DNA of 38,043 nt from a virus: positions 1 through 38,043 of the IMG/VR virus record IMGVR_UViG_3300022208_000014, one strand, 5' to 3'. Each line of letters begins with the position of its first letter. Position 1 is the first letter of the stretch. Both the position numbers and the translations under genes were made by a program. The notes beneath the pieces were generated by a model. It was not told where the DNA came from. It ran no database searches and was given only the letters and a program-made list of their open reading frames with translations. Of this stretch, positions 12,060 through 21,504 are shown piece by piece.

Positions 12060-14497
12060 CGGAATCCGCCTCCGTGGCGAATGATGCTGGTTGGGGGCAG
12101 CCAATACTCCTGCCCGGTTTCACGCCGGATCGTCTGTTCCATGCGCCTCAGATAACCCGGATTCATCGCTTCTTGCAGGTGGTGAATCAGCAGATAGTTC
12201 GCCGCCGTGCGCCCCCACCAGATATTTGAAAACGGCAGGTTGTCCACGACCAGCCGGAACGCCTTGGCCTTGGCGTCATCGCCGCGCATCGCCGCGCTGT
12301 AAACCGTTGCCAATTCGTTCAGGTTGCCCAGCACCGGGCCAGCGGCGTATTCCAGCAAGCCGCGCCCTTGTGTGAAGTTTCCGAACACCATATCCCCCAG
12401 GAATCCGGCCCCGCCGCCGCGCGTGAACGCGGAAACGAATGTGCGGTAGTCCAACGGATCGCGCTGGGTCCTGCCCTTTATGAAGTCCCCCGCCGTTTGC
12501 GAAAGGTAGCCGAAGGCCGTTGAGGCGAGGATGAGATGGAACATCGCGCCCGGCCCCGCCTGCGCGGAACGCCAGCCCGCCTTGGTCATCATCGCCATCG
12601 GGAAACTCTTGAACTGCGCCACGGTTCGCGCAATTTCTCCGCTCCAGGTCCCCACCTGCGTTCCGCCCAGCAGCATTGATTTTTCCCGAGCGCCGGGGTG
12701 GATCACGGCGTAATCCACTTCCTGGACAAAAAACATCCGCAGCCGGTTCGCCGCGTCCGCGTTCGCAATCACTTCCGGGTTGATGAAGGTGTTGTCCCCG
12801 ACCGTTTCCACCCCGCCCCGGATGTGATCCCAGGCCCCGGAGCCAATGCCGTAATGTTCCAGGCTGTTCCGCATCGCCTCGGGCAATTCCTTGAACGCCA
12901 GTCCGGCATGGTCGGCGAGGTGGTTGCTCAACAAAAGCCCGTGCGCCCGCTTGAACGTCTCCGTCCACCAATCCAGCCCGTTCCATTTGAAATAGGTGCG
13001 CGTCATGCGCGACAACGCGCCGGGAACCCCGTCCACGGCGTGGAAGCGCCGCGCCGCGTCTCCCAGAACGGAATCCGCGAATAGCCCCAATTGCCGCGCG
13101 ATTTTCCGTTGTTCCTCGACCGTCCGCCCTTGTATGGCGTATTTGAAGGTGTCCGCGTAGGAGGATAGGAAGCCCTTGCCGTTGTACCGGGCGTTCCCGG
13201 CGCTCGTCACCACATCGTTGAAACTGTTGATGACCGCCATGCCGAGTTTCGCCATCCCCGCCAGGTTCCGCAGACCTTGGGCGAAATGCGCCAGCTTCGG
13301 CACGGCGGGAATATCCATTTCTCCGCTCACGGCCTTGAACCGGCTCACCAGTGCGTTGACTTCCTCCGCGTCCATGGGTTGCTCGTCCCCCACGGAAAGT
13401 TTTTGTTGCCGCTTCAACAGGCGGTTGAAGCCCGCGCCGGGGTCCGGCCCCAAGGCTTGCATCAGCGCCACGTTCCGGGCGTTCACTTCCATCCGCCGCA
13501 CGATTCCTGGCAGCACATCGGACGATCCGAACCGCTCATTGTAGGTGAACCAGGCATCGGCGGATTTGAAATGCAGCACCCGCGAATGGCTCATGCGGCC
13601 CGCCACGTCCTTCGGCGTCACCTTGCCGCCCTTGTCGCCGCGCACACCGCCCACGATATTCGTGTAAATGCGCTCCAACATGCCCTCGGCGTCCGTCCCC
13701 TCGGGAAACGTCCTGGCGTGATCCAGCAGCGGCAGGATTTCCGCCCGCCATTTGTCCAGACCCGCCAGCAAAATCCGCTCCGAATTGTGGTTCTGCATCA
13801 TCACATGCGCGGCCTCGCGGGAAATGTCCGCCCCTTCCTTATTTGCCGCGAGCCGGAGCCACTCCTTGTGTTCGTCCAACACCTTCGCCACTTCGTGCGC
13901 CAGTTCATCGCCGGTCACGGGTCTGTCAGCCATCGCCTCCATTTCCCGCGCCAGGTTCAGATTGAAGCGTTTGTCGTTCGCCACCTTGCCGATTTTCGGG
14001 CTGACTTTTTCCAGGTCGTCCGTCAACGCGCCCATCACCCGCGCCGCGTATTCCTTGATCCGCGCATCCACCGAATAGCCGAGATTGGCGGCCTTGCCCT
14101 CGCGTCCCACCAGGAACGCATCCAGCGCCTTGAACGCATTCGAGCGTTTTCCCGGCGAACCGTACAGGCGGCGGAAGCCGATAAAATCCCAAGCCTCCTT
14201 TATTTTCGATTCAACTCCGCCCTTGGCATAGGCCGTGGCGGTTTGGTCAATGAGTTTCGCCGCATCCGCTTCCCGCACCAGCGCGATTTTCACGCGGCGG
14301 GCGGCGGCCTCGGCGGCCCGTTGGTGCAACTCGGCCTTTTCCTGGGCAAACCGCAGAGTCGCCTCGCTCAGGGGAACTTGACCCGCCCGCGCCCGGTTGG
14401 CCTCGATCTGGCCTTCCAGCGCCGTCACGATTTCGCGGGCATCCGCCTCGGACAGCCCGTGGAGTTCCCGGATTCTCGCCGCGCAATTCTCGTTCAT
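12056..14497 (-). CDS. Large internal virion / DNA-ejection protein
   Basis: An 813-residue protein in the place of the largest ejection protein (T7 gp16-like position). It starts with helical, Ala/Glu-rich sequence (residues 1-90), has long helical regions throughout, and a C-terminal half with many aromatic and glycine residues and hydrophobic stretches such as MFHLILASTAFGYLSQTAGD and GFLGDMVFGNF, compatible with membrane insertion during ejection. No transglycosylase motif is seen, unlike T7 gp16. ATG at 14497 follows GGGAGG at eight bases and overlaps the stop of the preceding gene by four. Function is inferred from size, composition and order between ejection genes and the fibre. Confidence 0.7.
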   Translation of the reverse strand: MNENCAARIRELHGLSEADAREIVTALEGQIEANRARAGQVPLSEATLRFAQEKAELHQRAAEAAARRVKIALVREADAAKLIDQTATAYAKGGVESKIKEAWDFIGFRRLYGSPGKRSNAFKALDAFLVGREGKAANLGYSVDARIKEYAARVMGALTDDLEKVSPKIGKVANDKRFNLNLAREMEAMADRPVTGDELAHEVAKVLDEHKEWLRLAANKEGADISREAAHVMMQNHNSERILLAGLDKWRAEILPLLDHARTFPEGTDAEGMLERIYTNIVGGVRGDKGGKVTPKDVAGRMSHSRVLHFKSADAWFTYNERFGSSDVLPGIVRRMEVNARNVALMQALGPDPGAGFNRLLKRQQKLSVGDEQPMDAEEVNALVSRFKAVSGEMDIPAVPKLAHFAQGLRNLAGMAKLGMAVINSFNDVVTSAGNARYNGKGFLSSYADTFKYAIQGRTVEEQRKIARQLGLFADSVLGDAARRFHAVDGVPGALSRMTRTYFKWNGLDWWTETFKRAHGLLLSNHLADHAGLAFKELPEAMRNSLEHYGIGSGAWDHIRGGVETVGDNTFINPEVIANADAANRLRMFFVQEVDYAVIHPGAREKSMLLGGTQVGTWSGEIARTVAQFKSFPMAMMTKAGWRSAQAGPGAMFHLILASTAFGYLSQTAGDFIKGRTQRDPLDYRTFVSAFTRGGGAGFLGDMVFGNFTQGRGLLEYAAGPVLGNLNELATVYSAAMRGDDAKAKAFRLVVDNLPFSNIWWGRTAANYLLIHHLQEAMNPGYLRRMEQTIRRETGQEYWLPPTSIIRHGGGFR

Positions 14498-15852
14498 CGG
14501 ACGCCTCCCAAGAGACATTTCGCGGCATCAAGCCAGCCGTTGCCACGGTCAAGGGCCGCCGCCTGTTCGGCCTTCACATCATCCAGCGCCCGCAAATCCT
14601 CGGAGGACAACGCTTCGGAGTCACGCATTTCCTTCACGCGGGCCTCCACCATCGTCATATCCGGTTCGGGAACTTCCCCGATGTTTCCGGGCGTGGTCGG
14701 CTTGATCGGCTCGCTGGTAACGTGCGGGGGCGGTTCGCTGCCCGCCGCGAGGTGAACCGGGGCCTTGCCGTGTTCCCATTCTGCGGCGCGGGATTCCAGA
14801 TAGGGCGCGTTTTTTGGATCTCCCTGCTTGGCGAGTCCCCGCAGATATTCGGGCAGGGTGCCATCCTCATGCGCCTTGAGGAACGCCGCATCGGCGGGCG
14901 TCCTGGCCTCGGCGGGTTTCGCGGCGATCCGCGCCGCCCGTTCCGTCTCGGGCCGGATGTCCAAGCCGTCCAGGGCCGCCCGCTGGCCTTCCGTGCGCCG
15001 GTGGACTGGCGTGGCGAGCGCCTCGGTCACTTCGGCGGGAATTTCCGCGAGCCGGGTGGGCGCGGCGCTCTTGCGGCCCAGCGTGTCGCCCACATCCACC
15101 GGCTTCCCGGCCTCGATGTCAGAAGCCGCCTTGACAAGCGCCCGTGCTTTCCGGTTTTCACCCAGCCGCGCCACATAGCCGCCAATGGCCCCGAAGCCCA
15201 AACCCGTCAGCGCCGCGAAACTCATGGATTGCACGGCCATGCGCCAATCGTAACTGTCGCCGAAGCGGGTGGCCTCCGCCGCCAGCAGGGGTTGAATCAC
15301 CGCCTCGCCAATCGTTGCATCAGCGGCGGCCAAGGCCATGCCACCGCCGAATTTACCGAACCGCGCCACCGCCGCCGCCTTTGCGGCGGGTCCAAGGTAC
15401 GGGATGAAATTCAACGGGTCGGGGATGCTCCCGAGGAAGCCACCGGCCAGGGTTGCGCCGCCCGGCCCGCGCTCGGCAAACAAGGCGGCGTTCTGGCGCT
15501 GGTCATACCGGGCCGCCAGGGCTTCCGCGTGAGCGTCCGTCATGCCGGGAAAATACCGGATGCCCTGGCGGTAATGCGGGGTGTCCTTCCATGCCGCTTC
15601 GGTCAGTGTGCCGTTTTCTCCGGCATTCTCCGCCGTCCACTCCTTGTCCCGGAATGCGTCACGCGGGTCCTCGGCAAGCCGGTTCCCAATCTCGGGCCGC
15701 CCCATCCATGCCTCGCCGATCAATGCCGGACCGATGCGATGCAGCGATTCCCTGGCCGCCGTGGCGGCGGTGTCCCACCATCCCGGTTTCCAGCGTTCCC
15801 CTTGGGTTTCAATTTCCCGGCGTGAAATTTCCGGCTGCATGAGAAAAGTCAT
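14494..15852 (-). CDS. Ejection-protein candidate with amphipathic/hydrophobic middle
   Basis: A 452-residue structural protein in the ejection block. Its N-terminus is tryptophan-rich (RWKPGWWDTAATAARESL). Residues about 140-245 are Ala/Gly-rich and hydrophobic (TLAGGFLGSIPDPLNFIPYL, GGGMALAAADATIGEAVIQP, SFAALTGLGFGAIGGYVARL), a glycine-zipper-like region often seen in podovirus ejection proteins. The C-terminal 200 residues are Pro/Ala/Glu-rich and probably flexible. A strong GGAGGT site precedes ATG at 15852, with four-base overlaps at both ends. The role, passing DNA across the cell envelope as a virion internal protein, is inferred from context. Confidence 0.65.
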   Translation of the reverse strand: MTFLMQPEISRREIETQGERWKPGWWDTAATAARESLHRIGPALIGEAWMGRPEIGNRLAEDPRDAFRDKEWTAENAGENGTLTEAAWKDTPHYRQGIRYFPGMTDAHAEALAARYDQRQNAALFAERGPGGATLAGGFLGSIPDPLNFIPYLGPAAKAAAVARFGKFGGGMALAAADATIGEAVIQPLLAAEATRFGDSYDWRMAVQSMSFAALTGLGFGAIGGYVARLGENRKARALVKAASDIEAGKPVDVGDTLGRKSAAPTRLAEIPAEVTEALATPVHRRTEGQRAALDGLDIRPETERAARIAAKPAEARTPADAAFLKAHEDGTLPEYLRGLAKQGDPKNAPYLESRAAEWEHGKAPVHLAAGSEPPPHVTSEPIKPTTPGNIGEVPEPDMTMVEARVKEMRDSEALSSEDLRALDDVKAEQAAALDRGNGWLDAAKCLLGGVR

Positions 15853-17927
15853 GGCGTGACCTCCGCGAAGGCGGGAATGGGCGTTTGCCGCTCTTTCTTC
15901 CGCATGGCTTCTTTCCAGGTGGCCGCTTCCGCGTACTTGAATCCGATGGGCTTGCCGTCCGGCGTCACCACGGGAATCATGGAACCGCTCGCGTCCGGGC
16001 GGTAGTACAAATTCGCCCCATCCAAATTCTCATTGGCGATCCATTCCCCCGTGTCACGGATTTGCGCGTGAAAACCCGCATCGGGGAAAGCCGCCTGCCC
16101 CTTGTACGCGCCCAGGGTTTCCGGGTTGTCCTTCTTCCACTCGGCGTAATCGCCAATGTCCGCGTTGTTGGCGCGGTACGCCTTGGGCACCAGCATGTCG
16201 TGATCCTTGCCGCTGATGATGTCGTAATTCTGGCCGATCAATGCCGTATAGGCGGCCTTGACCGGGTCGCTGTTCCCGAGGCCCTTGTAGATCAACGCAA
16301 GCCGCGTCAGGGTTTCGCGCAGTCCAGAGGTTTGCGCGGGCACATTCGGCGGCAAGGCCCGGTTCAATGTCTCAAACTGCCGCATGGCTTCCTTCTCGAC
16401 TCCGGTGGCATCGTCCACGTTCTTTTTCAGGTCGGCGGTGGGCGTGTCGTAATTCGTGGCAAGCAGTTTCGCCCCTTCCGCCGAGGCGTAGGTTGTCGCC
16501 AGAGCGTCATATTTCAGCCCCGCCGCCAGGAGTTGGCCGATGGCCTCTTTCTTGTACGCCCCGAACATGGAGGGTTTGCCGCCGCCCACCATGCCCATCC
16601 ATTGCAGTACCCGGCCCTGGCGCTGTTCCGAGTTGTTCTTCTCGAAGTTCCGCACTTCGCCTTCGGCCTCGGCCTCGGTGAGCGGCCTTGGGTTTTCAAT
16701 GCCTCGGGATTGCTGTTGCACCATCCGGCGCTGATACAACACGCCCGGAGGCGCGTCCGCGGCGCTCATGCCCGGCGGTGAGGGCGATACGGATTCCACG
16801 AAACCAGCAGGGTCCTCCTGCAATTGTTTCAGCCAAGCCGTTCCAATCTTGTCCACACGATCAAGCACCTGGTTTTTCTGAAAGGCGTCCGGGTCGCCTT
16901 CTTGCGGTGTCAGCGTGTCGCGGAGCGCCCCCCATTGGCTGGGCGGCAGCGCCTTCATTTGCTGAAGAATGCCGTAACCGTCCTGCATGTATTTCCGCCC
17001 CTTCGCCCAAACCTCGTATTCCACCGGCTTCATGACTTTCTTGAAAAACACCGATACATCCTGGCCTTCGTGTTTTATGCCAGTGCCAAAATTGGCGATG
17101 TTTTCCATGTCATTCTGTTGCAGGTCATGGATCAATGGCCGGATTTCTCCGATTCGGCGGGCCTGCTCCGCCGCGAGTCCCTTTTGCTCGGAGCGGGCGC
17201 GGTCTATTTGCCGTTCCCGGTCATCCGGCTGCAAATGCTTGAATTGCGTGTAAGCGCCGTCCTTCACTTCCGTCAGCAGTTTTTCGGCAATGAACGGATC
17301 GCGGTTGATCGCCTCCAACACGCGCCCTTCGTCCAGGGATGCGAAGCGGCGCAGTTTTTCGGCCATGCCCTGTTCCGGCGTGCTCCACCCGCTGGCTACG
17401 TTGCCGTCAATCATTTCGATCATTCTCGCCTTGTAGGCGTCCACGGCGGCTTCTGTCGGCGCAAGATGCGCGGCGCGGGCTTCCCCGTCCAAGGCCCCCA
17501 TGAGCGCGGCGTTGGCCGTTTCCGCCTCCTTGCGGAAGGCCAGCATCCGCACCTTGTGGCCGTCCTCAATCGCCATGCCGTTAAGTTCGTTGGCGAAATT
17601 TTCCTTCAGGTTTTCATCACCTCCGGCAAACTGCTTCGGGATTTCGTTCAGCAATCTGCCCACCAATTCATCCCACCCGGCGCGGATCACGGCATGGTCC
17701 GGCTCGGTGCTGGCCTTCTCCATGTAGTCCAGGGTTTGCTTGCGATAGACCATGCGGGCCTGGTTTAGCGCCGATTGCCGCTGGGCCTCGAGCACACGCA
17801 AGCCGATCCCGCCCACGGTGGAGCCGAGGTTTGCCAGGGCTGACCAGGGTTTCGCCAAGGCTCCGGGGTCCTTTCGCGCCCCGCTTGGAACGCTGGGGCC
17901 TGTTTGCGCCAGTTGGATTTCGGTCAT
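15849..17927 (-). CDS. Internal virion / ejection protein
   Basis: A 692-residue protein between the gp14-like protein and two further ejection candidates. It is mostly alpha-helical and charged, with an N-terminal low-complexity start (LAQTGPSVPSGARKDPGALAKP) and a helical repeat-rich region (AQRQSALNQARMVYRKQTLD, NFANELNGMAIEDGHKVRML). The final 120 residues contain more beta-like sequence (AAFPDAGFHAQIRDTGEWIA). The pattern resembles internal core proteins of T7-like and BPP-1-like phages (gp15-like position). The start overlaps the previous stop by four bases. Assignment by position and composition. Confidence 0.7.
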   Translation of the reverse strand: MTEIQLAQTGPSVPSGARKDPGALAKPWSALANLGSTVGGIGLRVLEAQRQSALNQARMVYRKQTLDYMEKASTEPDHAVIRAGWDELVGRLLNEIPKQFAGGDENLKENFANELNGMAIEDGHKVRMLAFRKEAETANAALMGALDGEARAAHLAPTEAAVDAYKARMIEMIDGNVASGWSTPEQGMAEKLRRFASLDEGRVLEAINRDPFIAEKLLTEVKDGAYTQFKHLQPDDRERQIDRARSEQKGLAAEQARRIGEIRPLIHDLQQNDMENIANFGTGIKHEGQDVSVFFKKVMKPVEYEVWAKGRKYMQDGYGILQQMKALPPSQWGALRDTLTPQEGDPDAFQKNQVLDRVDKIGTAWLKQLQEDPAGFVESVSPSPPGMSAADAPPGVLYQRRMVQQQSRGIENPRPLTEAEAEGEVRNFEKNNSEQRQGRVLQWMGMVGGGKPSMFGAYKKEAIGQLLAAGLKYDALATTYASAEGAKLLATNYDTPTADLKKNVDDATGVEKEAMRQFETLNRALPPNVPAQTSGLRETLTRLALIYKGLGNSDPVKAAYTALIGQNYDIISGKDHDMLVPKAYRANNADIGDYAEWKKDNPETLGAYKGQAAFPDAGFHAQIRDTGEWIANENLDGANLYYRPDASGSMIPVVTPDGKPIGFKYAEAATWKEAMRKKERQTPIPAFAEVTP

Positions 17928-18424
17928 AGCAGCGCCAGGGTTGCAGCGGTTTGAAGAAGCGAACCGACCGCACCATACTTGCCCGCCTTTTCGGCGGCTT
18001 TTGCGGCTTCGCGTTCGGCGGCGGCTTGTTGCCGCATCATGGACGCCTCGACCTCCGCGTTGTGGCGGATGGTCTCTTGCTCCAAGGTGTTTTGCGCGTG
18101 TTGCGCCACCAGCATTTCCAGGGGAGAACCCTGGGACACGTCCACGCCAAAGGCGCCGCTGGAAGCGAGCATGGTGCCAAGATATTGCTCTCCGGCCTTG
18201 CGGGCCTGTTCCTCGTCAAATTTCCCCCGCTCTTCCCGGTATTTCGCCTCGCGCTCCAAGGCCGCCGCGTTGGAGTAATGCGCGTCCTTTTCCGCAAGCC
18301 CCGCCTGATAATTGGCGTAGGCATTCAGAAGCCCGCCCCCGATAAGAAGGCTTTTCCCGAACATGCCGACGCCGCTTTTCTGCGCGGTTCCTGGCGAATA
18401 TCCGGCTCCTTCCGTGTAGGCCAT
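17924..18424 (-). CDS. Internal virion protein, T7 gp14-like
   Basis: A 166-residue protein with the features of the small ejection protein family: a short hydrophobic glycine-rich segment (GKSLLIGGGLLNAYANYQAG), then a long Ala/Glu/Arg helix (NAAALEREAKYREERGKF), a conserved turn LGTMLASSGAFGVDVSQGSP, and a second long helix (NAEVEASMMRQQAAAERE). Relatives share the phrase 'aSGv-v-sGSpl-vl...'. In T7 the equivalent leaves the capsid first and enters the outer membrane. The gene follows the tail nozzle gene as expected. Confidence 0.75.
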   Translation of the reverse strand: MAYTEGAGYSPGTAQKSGVGMFGKSLLIGGGLLNAYANYQAGLAEKDAHYSNAAALEREAKYREERGKFDEEQARKAGEQYLGTMLASSGAFGVDVSQGSPLEMLVAQHAQNTLEQETIRHNAEVEASMMRQQAAAEREAAKAAEKAGKYGAVGSLLQTAATLALL

Positions 18425-18426
18425 CG

Positions 18427-21400
18427 TTATCCCGCTCCCTGTTCAAACTCGACCACGACCCCGGCGATGGTCATGGGCAAGGGCTGATCCTGGACGATTC
18501 TGACGGTCGGCGCACTGGTGAACCCGCCGGGGTATTGCAACGGAATGTCGCCGGTATGCAGCGGCGGCGGCGAGCCATAAACCTCCTGCTGCGTGTTGAG
18601 CCGCGTTTCGTTTCCGGGCGGACCCGCCTTGCCTCCCAGGCTCCGGTAACGGCGGATGAACGCCTTGAACGGCCTGGCTTTCAATCCCTGGATGGTCTCG
18701 CCCGTGGGGGCTTCAAGGCGCGTGGATTCCAACACGGATTCCCGATGCAGCCCCACGGCCACCACGGAAGCGGCTTTCTGCAAGGTGATCTGCCCGCCAG
18801 CAGTGACCTGCTGATCCGGGACACAAGCGCCATCGGCGAGGATGCTTGCGGTTTGCAGCGCCAGCGATCCAAGGCCGCTGATGACGGTGGCGGGCGCTCC
18901 CAGATATTCCAGGGATTGATCCATGAACAGGGCATCGGTGCTGGTGTCCGAATCGAAGAACGGCGTGAGAAATTCCACGGTGCGGACCGTTGCGCCGGAA
19001 CCGTTGGTTCGCTTCACCAGCATCCAGAGTTGATCGTGAGTGGCGGTTGGGATGACGCAAATGGATTCCACCAATGGAGCGCCGCCCAGGTAATTGCCGC
19101 CCAGGATGTGCCGCGACCACGCTCGGATTTCCGTGCCGCGATCCAGCGTGAGCGAAAGCAGTATGCCATCCGCCCGCAGCGCCCAGATGATCGGGTAGGG
19201 CGTTTCCATCACGGCCAGGGCCGTCACGCCGGATTCCGTGATGTGGTCGGCCAGGAGGGTCAGATTCGAGGCGTTCATGGCGTCCGCGTCCTGCGAGAAG
19301 ATCACGTCCCTCAAAATGCGCCGGGCCTGTTGAACCATGATGATCCCGCGCCCGAACCGCTGGGGCGGCACATCCGCCGCGCGGTATGAGACAACGGATT
19401 GCAGGGAAATGGATGCGGGAGTCACGCCCGCGTCCGGGCCGCCAGAAAGCGCCACGAGGCCGCCAGACGTGCCGGACACCAGCGATTCCCGCATGGCGTG
19501 AAACCAGTTCGTGGAATGCACTTGTTCAAACGCCGCGCCAACGTCAATCGCATTGGAGGCCACGGGAATCCCGTCCGCCTCGGTTGGCTTGTGGCTGAAA
19601 TAATCTCCCGTTTCCGAAAGCCAAATGGAATCAGGTTCGGAGGGAACGCCGCCGAGAGAAAGCCGCTGCTGGAAGAACGCGCCCCGGCGCGGGAACAGGT
19701 TCACGCCATGATTCACGAACCATGAACCGCCCACGCGCCACGAGCCGATGCGCCATTCCGTGATCGCCGCCAGTGTGCCCGTGAGCGCCCGGCCCATGAG
19801 CATTCCCCATGTGTTATTGGCATGGCGCACCATGCGGCCCCAGCCCCATTTGTTCACCGGATCGGCGGTGATCCGCATCCGCAGGATGTTCCCGGCGATC
19901 AAACCATTTCTGAGCGATTCCTTGGAGAAGGTGATTTGCACATCGCTGGTCGCGCTGACAATCATGGCGTCAATGCCGTCCGCCGCGCCAACGGCGATGA
20001 TGGACCTATCCAGACAGGCCGCATCGTACAAATGAATCAGCTTCGGCGTTTCCACATATGTCCGCTTCGCGGCTGTGATGGACAGTCCGGCGATGATGGT
20101 CTGTCCGGACATCCACGAATTGCCAACCCCGATGAACAGGCTCGGCTCCGCTGGATCGTGGTTGTAGCTGTACGATCCAAGTTTGAACCGGTTGCCGTGG
20201 CTCATGGTGATGGAATTGAGGCTGTTCACATCCGCCGGAAGGGCGTAGCCGTGCCAATGCGCCAAGTCATGGCTGACATACATTTTGTTATCGGTACCCA
20301 GCGCGTAGAACTCGCCCCGCGCATATTTTATTTTCTTCAGGCTGATGGTGGCCTTCTCGGCCCAGGTGATCGTGAACGTGGTTGCCGTTGCCGCGATGGC
20401 CGTGGAGGCGTACACCTTGCCGCCCGCGAGCGCCACAAAGCCGATCCCGGTTACTCCGGCATAGATCAACGCCGTGACCGGGTCCGGAATGACCGTGCCG
20501 AGGTCCTGATAAAAATTCCCGACATGAATCCCGTTCACCTTGCCCACGATATAGGCCCGCGAGCCGTCCAATTCCCCAGCGGCGAGCCAGGTTTCGCGGG
20601 TGATGCTCCCGTATTTCGGAAGGCCCAGGGCGCAGGTGTTCAGGGTGATGTTCTTCGGGTTCGGCCATTCCGTGCCCATGCTCGCCGATGTCCCGGAGAC
20701 AATATAGGCATCCACCCCATCGGCTTCGCCAACGGCGAAAAACGAATCGTCCGTGTATGAATCCGTGCGGTCAATATCCTTGAGCGCGAAATTCTTGGGG
20801 TTTGTGACTTCGTTGAACGTGACGCCATCCGAGGTGTGGACGATATAGGCGTCCACACCATCGGCTTCGCCAACGGCCATCGCCTTGAAATCCGTGCATT
20901 CAATGGCGTTGAGCCGGAAATTCTTGGGGTTCGTGCGCTCCACCCATGTGTAGGACAGCGGCGGACCCGTCAGGGCCGAGGGCGTGTAGGTCAGCAGCGG
21001 ATTGACGTTGGCGGTGTCGTAAGGGCCGTCCTGAAAATCGTAGGGGGTGATCCGCCAGACCTTGGCTTCCACGCGCTGCAACACGAGGGGGTGAATATCC
21101 GGATGAAACATGAACAAGGCATCGGCCATTTGCGTGAAGCCGAGTTCCGTCACCTGCTGCCATGTGTAGGAGGTCCGCACAGTGAGCGGCTGGGCGTCGT
21201 CCCCGATGATCTGGCCGTTGCCGCCGAAAAAGGTGATCGCGCCCGCGCTGAAGGCCAGCACCAGGGCGTCATCCTCTCCGTAAATGAAAGGCACGAGCCG
21301 CGATTGCACCTGAACGATGTTGGGGGAGGCATTGTAGGTGCCGGGACGCCGGATCACGCCGCCCGTGGGCGTGATAAGGAAGTTTTCCAGGACGATGCAA

Positions 21401-21492
21401 CCATTGCGGATTTGCGGCTGATCGAGCCGCCCCGCAAGCGCCGGGCTGATTTCTCCGCCCGAAAAATTGGTCAGCAAGACGCGCTGGCGCAT
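18427..21492 (-). CDS. Tail tubular protein B (tail nozzle) with inserted beta-propeller
   Basis: A 1021-residue nozzle/stabilisation protein. It opens RVLLTNFSGGEISPALAGR, then LENFLITPTGGVIRRPGT and LVPFIYGEDDALVLAFSAGA, the standard start of this family. The conserved second half is also present: EWRIGSWRVGGSWFVNHGVN, FFQQRLSLGGVPSEPDSIWL and SETGDYFSHKP. Between the halves, about residues 185-530, lies an insert of repeats: the phrase AVGEADGVDAYIV recurs at about 206, 253, 304 (variant) and 500 (variant), with NPKNF.L before three of them and an Asp-box-like SDGVTF. This suggests a beta-propeller of sialidase/BNR type projecting from the tail tip. The protein forms the distal tail tube with protein A. 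Confidence 0.85.
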   Translation of the reverse strand: MRQRVLLTNFSGGEISPALAGRLDQPQIRNGCIVLENFLITPTGGVIRRPGTYNASPNIVQVQSRLVPFIYGEDDALVLAFSAGAITFFGGNGQIIGDDAQPLTVRTSYTWQQVTELGFTQMADALFMFHPDIHPLVLQRVEAKVWRITPYDFQDGPYDTANVNPLLTYTPSALTGPPLSYTWVERTNPKNFRLNAIECTDFKAMAVGEADGVDAYIVHTSDGVTFNEVTNPKNFALKDIDRTDSYTDDSFFAVGEADGVDAYIVSGTSASMGTEWPNPKNITLNTCALGLPKYGSITRETWLAAGELDGSRAYIVGKVNGIHVGNFYQDLGTVIPDPVTALIYAGVTGIGFVALAGGKVYASTAIAATATTFTITWAEKATISLKKIKYARGEFYALGTDNKMYVSHDLAHWHGYALPADVNSLNSITMSHGNRFKLGSYSYNHDPAEPSLFIGVGNSWMSGQTIIAGLSITAAKRTYVETPKLIHLYDAACLDRSIIAVGAADGIDAMIVSATSDVQITFSKESLRNGLIAGNILRMRITADPVNKWGWGRMVRHANNTWGMLMGRALTGTLAAITEWRIGSWRVGGSWFVNHGVNLFPRRGAFFQQRLSLGGVPSEPDSIWLSETGDYFSHKPTEADGIPVASNAIDVGAAFEQVHSTNWFHAMRESLVSGTSGGLVALSGGPDAGVTPASISLQSVVSYRAADVPPQRFGRGIIMVQQARRILRDVIFSQDADAMNASNLTLLADHITESGVTALAVMETPYPIIWALRADGILLSLTLDRGTEIRAWSRHILGGNYLGGAPLVESICVIPTATHDQLWMLVKRTNGSGATVRTVEFLTPFFDSDTSTDALFMDQSLEYLGAPATVISGLGSLALQTASILADGACVPDQQVTAGGQITLQKAASVVAVGLHRESVLESTRLEAPTGETIQGLKARPFKAFIRRYRSLGGKAGPPGNETRLNTQQEVYGSPPPLHTGDIPLQYPGGFTSAPTVRIVQDQPLPMTIAGVVVEFEQGAG
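20700..20883 (-). repeat. Near-identical duplicated segments in the nozzle gene
   Basis: The DNA for two neighbouring propeller repeats is nearly identical: the stretch encoding GEADGVDAYIV appears around 20705-20739 and again around 20845-20879, about 141 bp apart, and the NPKNF codons between them also repeat. High DNA identity points to recent duplication or gene conversion of a blade. Confidence 0.65.
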
Positions 21493-21504
21493 CGTTTCCC
21501 CTCG

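Noticed and set aside
13277-14755. 492-residue plus-strand open frame
   Set aside because: It is antisense to the large ejection protein and its neighbour, Arg/His/Pro-rich and without motifs.
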